Source: Betaproteobacteria bacterium (GTDB lineage Bacteria > Pseudomonadota > Gammaproteobacteria > Burkholderiales > SG8-39). From it: 39,075 nucleotides of DNA. Position 1 is the stretch's first letter; each line of letters begins with the position of its first letter. The notes under the pieces were generated by a model. It was not told the origin of the DNA. It worked only from the letters and a program-made list of their open reading frames with translations, and made no database searches. This document shows positions 33,835-39,075 of this stretch, piece after piece. The DNA lies in assembly GCA_009693435.1 (NCBI GenBank), contig SHXF01000043.1, forward strand, positions 1 through 39,075, written 5' to 3'. Position numbers and translations under genes: made by a program.

Positions 33835-34637
33835 GTTGCGCCGCGCCGCATGTCGGCTTCGTAATCCTGCGACGGATAGTGAAATGGCACCGGCCCGTCG
33901 GCCTCCCCGTAGACGAACTGGTGGAGCGACGGGTGGTCCGACCGGCGCACTTCTTCCGGAGTCCCCTGAAATTCGATCTTGCCCGCAGCCATGTAGTACA
34001 CGTAATCGACGATGTTCAATGCTTCGGCGACATCGTGGGTGACGATTATCGATGTGGCGCCGAGCAGGTCGTTGAGCTTCCTGATCAATTGCCCGATGAC
34101 CCCGAGGGAAATCGGATCCAGTCCGGCAAAGGGTTCATCGTACATGATCAGCATCGGATCGAGCGCTATCGAGCGCGCCAGAGCGACGCGGCGCGCCATC
34201 CCGCCCGACAACTCCGAGGGCATCAAGTCGGCAGCGCCGCGCAGGCCGACGGCTTCCAGTTTCATCATGACCAGATCCCGGATCATCCTTTCCGGCAATC
34301 GGGTGTGCTCCCGCATCTGGAAAGCCACGTTGTCGAAGGAAGACAGGTCGGTGAACAGAGCGCCGAACTGGAACAGCATGCCCATTTTCCGCCTGAGCCG
34401 GTACAAAGCTTCGTGGTCCTGCGCATCGACCACGGTTCCGGCGATTCTTACCTCGCCGCGCGAAGGCCGCAGCGCGCCGCCAATGAGGCGCAGCAGGGTG
34501 GTCTTGCCGCACCCGGACAGGCCCATGATCGCAACGACATTTCCGCGCGGCACAACCAGATTGATATTCTTGAGAATATCGCGCCGGTCGTAGCCAAAAA
34601 TAACATCGTCGACTTCGACCAGATTGTCAGCGGTCAC
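33831..34637 (-). CDS. mlaF: Phospholipid transport ATPase MlaF
   Basis: ATPase of the Mla complex. The 268 residues contain Walker [10 protein letters not shown], signature LSGGMARR, Walker [13 protein letters not shown] and an H-loop VTHDV. I chose GTG 34637 ([17 protein letters not shown]), which gives the normal family length; the frame is open for 66 more codons but that part is not MlaF-like. It is the first gene of the long minus-strand run. The 145-base region to the divergent ABC gene at 34783 should hold both promoters, but no consensus pair is obvious. Confidence 0.95.
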   Translation of the reverse strand: MTADNLVEVDDVIFGYDRRDILKNINLVVPRGNVVAIMGLSGCGKTTLLRLIGGALRPSRGEVRIAGTVVDAQDHEALYRLRRKMGMLFQFGALFTDLSSFDNVAFQMREHTRLPERMIRDLVMMKLEAVGLRGAADLMPSELSGGMARRVALARSIALDPMLIMYDEPFAGLDPISLGVIGQLIRKLNDLLGATSIIVTHDVAEALNIVDYVYYMAAGKIEFQGTPEEVRRSDHPSLHQFVYGEADGPVPFHYPSQDYEADMRRGAT

Positions 34638-34782
34638 AGCGGGTCCGGCAGCCAATGCAATCCGCGATTTTAGCGTACCAACCGTCAGTTGGCCGAAGTT
34701 TCCGGGCGCCGTGCCTCTGCAGGCCGAAGCACGGCTGATTTCGGCTATCATCGCGCATCGCCTGTCAGGCTGTCCTTCTTCA

Positions 34783-35514
34783 ATGTCGCAATCGGTCGTT
34801 CGATTTTCCGGAGTGAGCAAACGATTCGGCGCCAATCAGGTCCTGCGCGGCATTGAACTAGGAATAGAATCGGGCCAGTTCTTCGGCCTTGTCGGCGTCA
34901 ACGGGACCGGAAAAACCACACTGCTCAAGTGCCTGCTGAATTTCTGCGACCCGGATGAGGGCCGGATCGAAGTATTCGGCGTAGCGCAGCACCATCCCCG
35001 ATCGCGCGCGCGTCTGACGTATCTGCCCGAGCGCTTCATGCCGCCCTATTTTCTCACTGGACGCGAATTCCTGACAATGATGCTGCGTCTTTCCGGAACG
35101 AATGAAGCGCCTGGCACGGTCGAGGGCATGCTGGAATTGCTCGAGCTCGATTCCTCGGCGCTCGGGCGCCCGGTCCGCTCGTACTCAAAAGGCATGACCC
35201 AAAAGCTCGGCATCGCGGCATGCTTCCTTTCTGGACGGGATCTGTACGTCCTCGATGAGCCGATGAGCGGGCTTGATCCCAAGGCGCGGGCACTCGTGAA
35301 ATCGCTGCTGCTGCGCCTGCGCAGAGAAGGCCGATCACTGCTGATGACCTCCCATTCGCTCGCCGACATCGAGGAAATCTGCGACCATATGGCGGTGCTG
35401 CACAATAGCAGCGTCCTGTTCTCGGGCCGCCCCGGCGACTTGCGCATGCGGCATGATGGCGCGACCCTGGAACGCGCGTTTTTGGAGTGCATCGAGAGCG
35501 CACCACATGTCTGA
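34783..35514 (+). CDS. ABC-type ATP-binding protein without a linked permease
   Basis: The 243-residue protein is one nucleotide-binding domain. Walker A is GVNGTGKT (38-45) and Walker B is LYVLDEPMSGLD, followed by a switch histidine in MTSHSLADIEE. The signature is YSKGMTQKL, a divergent form of LSGGQ also found in export-type ATPases of the CcmA/NatA group. No permease gene is adjacent; instead the stop overlaps the response-regulator start by eight bases. ATG 34783 is chosen because the open frame upstream lies in the divergent promoter region. The substrate is unknown. Confidence 0.88.
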   Translation: MSQSVVRFSGVSKRFGANQVLRGIELGIESGQFFGLVGVNGTGKTTLLKCLLNFCDPDEGRIEVFGVAQHHPRSRARLTYLPERFMPPYFLTGREFLTMMLRLSGTNEAPGTVEGMLELLELDSSALGRPVRSYSKGMTQKLGIAACFLSGRDLYVLDEPMSGLDPKARALVKSLLLRLRREGRSLLMTSHSLADIEEICDHMAVLHNSSVLFSGRPGDLRMRHDGATLERAFLECIESAPHV

Positions 35515-36925
35515 CAAGCCCCGCCTCCTGATCGTCGACGACGATCCACTGATCACCGACACGCTGTCGTTTGCACTGCGCAAGGATTTCGACGTTTTCG
35601 TGAGTGACTCGCGGCATCATGCGATCAGCCTGCTGAGGCAGATGGATGAAGCGCCGCAACTGGCGCTGGTGGACCTCGGACTGCCACCGGTGCCGCATCG
35701 CCCTGACGAAGGCTTTCAGCTCATTGCCGAACTGATGGCCCACTCGCCCACCATCAAGATCCTCGTGCTGTCGGGTCAGAACGATGATGCCAACGCGCGC
35801 CGCGCACGCACACTGGGCGCGGCCGAATTCATTGCCAAGCCGTGCGACCCGCAGACGCTGAAGAAAACACTGCTGCACGCGCTCGAGTTTCGGGCGGCTG
35901 AATTGCGCGAAGGCGACCAGAGCGACGCCGATCCCCTGACAGGCAACAGCCCCGCTTTGCAGAAACTCAAGAGCCAGATCAATCAGTACGCGGACGCGCC
36001 GTTTCCCGCGCTGATAGAAGGCGCCTCGGGAAGCGGCAAGGAATTGGTGGCACGCATGCTGCACCGCCTTTCGTTGCGGCGCTCCAAGCCCTGGTTTGCG
36101 CTCAACTGCGCCGCTATAGCGCCGACGCTCGTCGAACCCACCCTTTTCGGATACGTCAAAGGCGCTTTCACCGGGGCGGCGCAGAACAAGTCCGGGTATT
36201 TCGAAGATGCGGGCGATGGCACGCTTTTTCTTGATGAGATCGGAGAATTGCCGCTGGAACTTCAGGCCAAGCTGTTGCGGGTACTCGAGAACGGCGAGTT
36301 CCAGCGGGTTGGGGAAACGTCGCTGCGCACGTCCGGCGCGAGGGTGATCGCAGCCACCAACCGCGACCTGCGACAGGAAATCCGGAATGGCAATTTCCGC
36401 GCCGACCTTTATCACAGGCTATCGGTCTTCACCATCGGCGTCCCCCAGTTGCGCGACATGGGTGAAGACAAGATGCTCCTGCTTGAGCATTTCTGCACAT
36501 TTTATGCCGGCCAGGCCAAGTTACCGCGCTTCTCCCTGTCGGAAGAGGCGAAGGCTCTGTGGCGCCAGTACGAGTTTCCCGGGAACGTGCGCGAACTGCG
36601 CAATATTGTCATTCGGCTGACGACCAAGTACGCCGGTCATTGCCTGTCGCGAGCGGAACTCGAACCCGAATTCGACGTCGAGTCGATTGCCGGCCTGGAA
36701 ACCATTCCCGGGGGAGATTCGGCCTCAATCCTGGACCAGGCCCAGCGCCATCTGGAGCGCGAGCGCAATTTCAACCTCGACCAGATGCTGAAAGCCTGGG
36801 AACAGGGCTACATAGAAGCCGCAATGAAACTGACTCGAGGGAATGTAAGCCAGGCGGCAAAGATACTGGGCATCAACAGAACCACGCTTTACTCGCGGAT
36901 GGAGTCGTTGCAAAAGCAGCACTAA
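35507..36925 (+). CDS. Sigma-54-dependent response regulator (NtrC family, PrsR-like)
   Basis: The 472-residue activator has three domains. The receiver (about 5-125) has Asp11/Asp12, phospho-acceptor Asp56 in LVDLGLPP and Lys111. The AAA+ sigma-54 domain has Walker A GASGSGKE (171-178), GAFTGA (218-223) and Walker B GTLFLDEIGE. The C-terminal Fis-type helix-turn-helix reads GNVSQAAKILGINRTTLYSRM. The DLGLPP stretch and long receiver loop resemble PrsR regulators of exopolysaccharide and PEP-CTERM loci, a tentative match. No sensor kinase is adjacent. It overlaps the upstream ABC gene, so the two are probably co-translated. Confidence 0.93.
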   Translation: MSDKPRLLIVDDDPLITDTLSFALRKDFDVFVSDSRHHAISLLRQMDEAPQLALVDLGLPPVPHRPDEGFQLIAELMAHSPTIKILVLSGQNDDANARRARTLGAAEFIAKPCDPQTLKKTLLHALEFRAAELREGDQSDADPLTGNSPALQKLKSQINQYADAPFPALIEGASGSGKELVARMLHRLSLRRSKPWFALNCAAIAPTLVEPTLFGYVKGAFTGAAQNKSGYFEDAGDGTLFLDEIGELPLELQAKLLRVLENGEFQRVGETSLRTSGARVIAATNRDLRQEIRNGNFRADLYHRLSVFTIGVPQLRDMGEDKMLLLEHFCTFYAGQAKLPRFSLSEEAKALWRQYEFPGNVRELRNIVIRLTTKYAGHCLSRAELEPEFDVESIAGLETIPGGDSASILDQAQRHLERERNFNLDQMLKAWEQGYIEAAMKLTRGNVSQAAKILGINRTTLYSRMESLQKQH

Positions 36926-37211
36926 CAGGAACAGGAAGCAATCGTAGTACCGAGACAGCGCGCGGGCGAACGCACGACGAAAATGTGTCGACGGCAAGCC
37001 GGATCGATCGTTACTTGCTCGATTGCTCGCGATGATCGCACCGCGCAGCGCCGGCGTCGTTCCGGCTCGATGCGCGTTTCCCCGTTTTCCCCGCGTTTCG
37101 TCGACACAAACCTGACGATGCGACGCGTCTTCCACCGCAAAAGGGAATGCAATGTTCGTTGTGCGAATCATCAGACGGCCTCAGCCTCAGTCGCGGTAGT
37201 TACACTCGACC
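36926..37211. other. Intergenic region before the ExeA-SPOR gene, with a spaced 10-bp inverted repeat
   Basis: About 286 bases without a recognisable gene. TGTGTCGACG (36984-36993) and its exact complement CGTCGACACA (37099-37108) are 105 bases apart; each contains the palindrome GTCGAC. They could be paired binding sites, but a consensus promoter was not seen. Confidence 0.45.
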
Positions 37212-38783
37212 ATGTATTACAACCATTTCGGGCTGAATGAACCGCCGTTTCGGATTACGCCGCACACGGATTTCTTCTTTTCCGGTGCGAATCGCGGCGC
37301 AACGCTCGACGCCCTGATTTACGCGATCCTTCACGATGAAGGAATAGTAAAAGTATCGGGCGAGGTGGGCAGCGGCAAGACGATGCTTTGTCGGGTCCTC
37401 ATGGAAAGGCTGCCCGAGAGCGTCGAAACCATCTACCTCGCCAATCCCTCGCTTTCGCGGGATGAAATCCTGTACGCGATTTCGGAGGAACTCGGCATAG
37501 ACCTCGATGTTGGCGGGCGCACCACCCGCCTCCTCAGGGCCCTGCAGAATCACCTGATCCAGCGTTTCGCCGAAGGGCGCCGCGTCGTAGTGCTTATCGA
37601 CGAAGCACACGCCATGCCCCGCGAGTCCCTTGAAGAGATCAGGCTGCTCTCCAACCTCGAGTCCGATCGGCACAAGCTTCTGCAAATCGTCATGTTCGGA
37701 CAGCCGGAACTGGACGCGCAACTCAACACGGAGGGCATGCGGCAGCTGAAGGAGCGGATTACTCACGGATTTCGACTTGAACCCATGGTCCGGGCGGATA
37801 TCGAAAGTTATATAGAGTTTCGCATGCGCGCGGCGGGGTATCGCGGCCCCAACGCATTTACCCCGGGCGCCATCAAGCTGATCGCGCGGTCCTCTGCCGG
37901 CCTTACGCGCCGGGTCAACATACTTGCCGACAAATCGCTGCTTGCTGCCTTCGCGACCAACAAGCACGGGGTCACCGTGCGGGAAGTCCGTCGGGCGATA
38001 CGCGATTCCGAATTTTATCGGCCGGTACGCCGCAGTGCGCTCGCCTGGGTTGCCGCGGGCGCGTTGGTTGCCGGACTCGCTATCGGACTGGGTGCGCACC
38101 TCTTGTCTTCAAGGGAGCCTAGCATTGGGCTTGGGCCGCAATCGCCTCGGTTGCCCGTTCGCACTCCGGAAACGCCTGTGCCCGATGCGGAAAATGCATC
38201 CCGACCGCCAATGAAAACGTCGGAACCGGATTCCCGCGCGACGTCCACGTCATTGACATCGCAGTCGGCCGTAAAGCCGTCTAGTGCCGCACCGGTGTCC
38301 GCGCCCCCGGCGGCGCCCAACATGGCACCGGCGAAGGCACCGGCGAAGGCACCGGCGCCCGTCCCGAGAACGCAGAGCGGATCCGAAAAATTGGCACCCC
38401 CGCCCCTGGGAAAGTCCTCCTATCGGGCGAATCCCGTGCCCCCGGCGCGGGGCAAGATTGTGCAGGAGCGCTTCGCCGTGACACAGGGCTGGCTGAAAAG
38501 CGCGCCCGGCGATCACTATGCGGTTCAACTGCTTACCGTCCGGGATAGCAAGATCGGTCTCCTCGAAGACTTTCTGCGACGCGCGTCGACCTCCGCCTCT
38601 CTGGACGATTTTCACGTGTACAGCGTCAAGATAAACGGCTCGCAGTACTACCGCCTAACCTACGGATTGTATCCATCCTCCAATGACTCCCTTGCGGCGA
38701 TGCGCGATCTACCGATATCGGTGAAAGGCCAAAATCCGTTCCATCGGAGCGTGGAGCGCATGCGCAGCCAGAATCGACAATGA
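37212..38783 (+). CDS. ExeA/MshM-type AAA ATPase fused to a membrane segment and a C-terminal SPOR domain
   Basis: The 523-residue protein has an N-terminal ATPase of the ExeA/GspA type (MYYNHFGLNEPPFRITP start, Walker A GEVGSGKT at 50-57, Walker B VVVLIDEAHAM). A membrane span follows at about 276-298 (LAWVAAGALVAGLAIGLGAHLL). A Pro/Ala-rich linker leads to a SPOR-like domain (about 430-505: HYAVQLLTV, then FHVYSVKINGSQYYRLTYGLY). SPOR domains bind denuded peptidoglycan at division sites, and ExeA-type ATPases help secretin or pilus assembly through peptidoglycan. The combination resembles DamX-like proteins of some gammaproteobacteria. The linker contains a 12-bp tandem repeat. ATG 37212 matches the family start. 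Confidence 0.88.
   Translation: MYYNHFGLNEPPFRITPHTDFFFSGANRGATLDALIYAILHDEGIVKVSGEVGSGKTMLCRVLMERLPESVETIYLANPSLSRDEILYAISEELGIDLDVGGRTTRLLRALQNHLIQRFAEGRRVVVLIDEAHAMPRESLEEIRLLSNLESDRHKLLQIVMFGQPELDAQLNTEGMRQLKERITHGFRLEPMVRADIESYIEFRMRAAGYRGPNAFTPGAIKLIARSSAGLTRRVNILADKSLLAAFATNKHGVTVREVRRAIRDSEFYRPVRRSALAWVAAGALVAGLAIGLGAHLLSSREPSIGLGPQSPRLPVRTPETPVPDAENASRPPMKTSEPDSRATSTSLTSQSAVKPSSAAPVSAPPAAPNMAPAKAPAKAPAPVPRTQSGSEKLAPPPLGKSSYRANPVPPARGKIVQERFAVTQGWLKSAPGDHYAVQLLTVRDSKIGLLEDFLRRASTSASLDDFHVYSVKINGSQYYRLTYGLYPSSNDSLAAMRDLPISVKGQNPFHRSVERMRSQNRQ
38324..38359. repeat. 12-bp tandem repeat in the linker of the ExeA-SPOR gene
   Basis: GGCACCGGCGAA occurs at 38324 and 38336, with a third copy from 38348 that diverges at its end. 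It encodes APAK units in the Pro/Ala-rich linker and keeps the frame. Confidence 0.9.
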
Positions 38784-39075
38784 CTACGGGATGTCATTGA
38801 TTCTCCGATTCTTTACAGTTCACAGACCACCATGCGGGTCGACCGTTTCAGGGGCGGGTGAGGCCTGGACCCAGCACAGACCGAAACTTTGCACAACAAA
38901 TCAGACTATTAGCGTATTCTGTTATACTCTCGTGAGTACCGACTTTGGCCTCATCCAGCGAGTCGGAATAGCGCCATTTTATGGGTGTCTTGCCGATCGA
39001 CGATGAATTTCGCGAAGGAATTGCTTTCTGCGGTATCCAAGAGAAATTGCGGAAGGCACTGGCGTAGGGCGGTGG
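38784..39075. other. Region after the ExeA-SPOR gene to the window end
   Basis: About 290 bases. A TATACT element (38923-38928) is promoter-like but lacks a -35 at the right distance. CCGACT / AGTCGG (38939-38944 and 38961-38966) can form a 6-bp stem. A 28-codon plus-strand frame (38981-39067, MGVLPIDDEFREGIAF onward) lacks a ribosome-binding site. I cannot assign a gene here; a downstream gene may begin beyond the edge. Confidence 0.4.

Noticed and set aside
38861..38895. Possible sigma-54 promoter around CCTGGACCC...CTTTGCAC
   Set aside because: The GG and GC elements are not at the required 10-base spacing.
38981..39067. 28-codon frame near the right edge (MGVLPIDDEF start)
   Set aside because: No ribosome-binding site, and the length is within chance; kept only as a note in the last intergenic entry.

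Overview
The window looks like chromosomal DNA of a GC-rich betaproteobacterium. The main evidence is gene order: mla operon, ABC pair, bolA, murA, hisGDCBHAFIE, HIT protein, tatABC, htrA-type protease, petABC, sspA, sspB. To my knowledge this order is typical of Betaproteobacteria. The short form of HisG and the cytochrome b / Rieske / cytochrome c1 layout fit. I do not assign a family or genus.

Layout, left to right. 1-120: last 39 codons of an IS4-like transposase. 186-2495 (+): a SulP anion transporter fused to STAS and cyclic-nucleotide-binding domains. 2610-7115 (-): gamma-glutamyltransferase, preceded by an unrecognised membrane-anchored protein made of about 48 copies of a 14-residue coiled-coil repeat. 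7326-12355 (-): a four-gene carbamoyl-transfer module (allF/fdrA, carbamate kinase, allH/DUF2877, allG/DUF1116), predicted to split an oxalurate-like ureide and recover ATP from carbamoyl phosphate. 12429-16309 (-): sspB, sspA and petABC, which encodes the bc1 complex. 16749-17909 (+): a DegS/DegP-like protease. 18018-34637 (-): about 16.6 kb of tightly packed genes for Tat export, a HIT hydrolase, the histidine pathway, murA, an IbaG-type BolA protein, an ABC-2 exporter and the Mla phospholipid-transport system. Many of these genes overlap at ATGA, GTGA or TAATG junctions, which suggests long co-transcription. 34783-38783 (+): a permease-less ABC ATPase overlapping a sigma-54 response regulator, then an ExeA-type ATPase fused to a SPOR domain.

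The genes connect in several places. The Rieske protein has a Tat-type twin-arginine N-terminus and lies near tatABC. SspA and SspB form the usual stringent-starvation pair. The Mla genes, murA and the SPOR protein all concern the envelope.

The most unusual signal is a recurrent tandem-duplication process. Units of 12, 21, 27 and 42 bp, all multiples of three, sit inside or at the edge of reading frames: the HisI start, a HisF loop, AllH, the ExeA-SPOR linker and the coiled-coil gene. Units of 9, 11 and 16 bp sit between genes. The HisI start carries five possible start codons in a 12-bp repeat, and HisF carries an insertion of about 34 residues in a loop next to its active site. No tRNA, rRNA or CRISPR array was seen.
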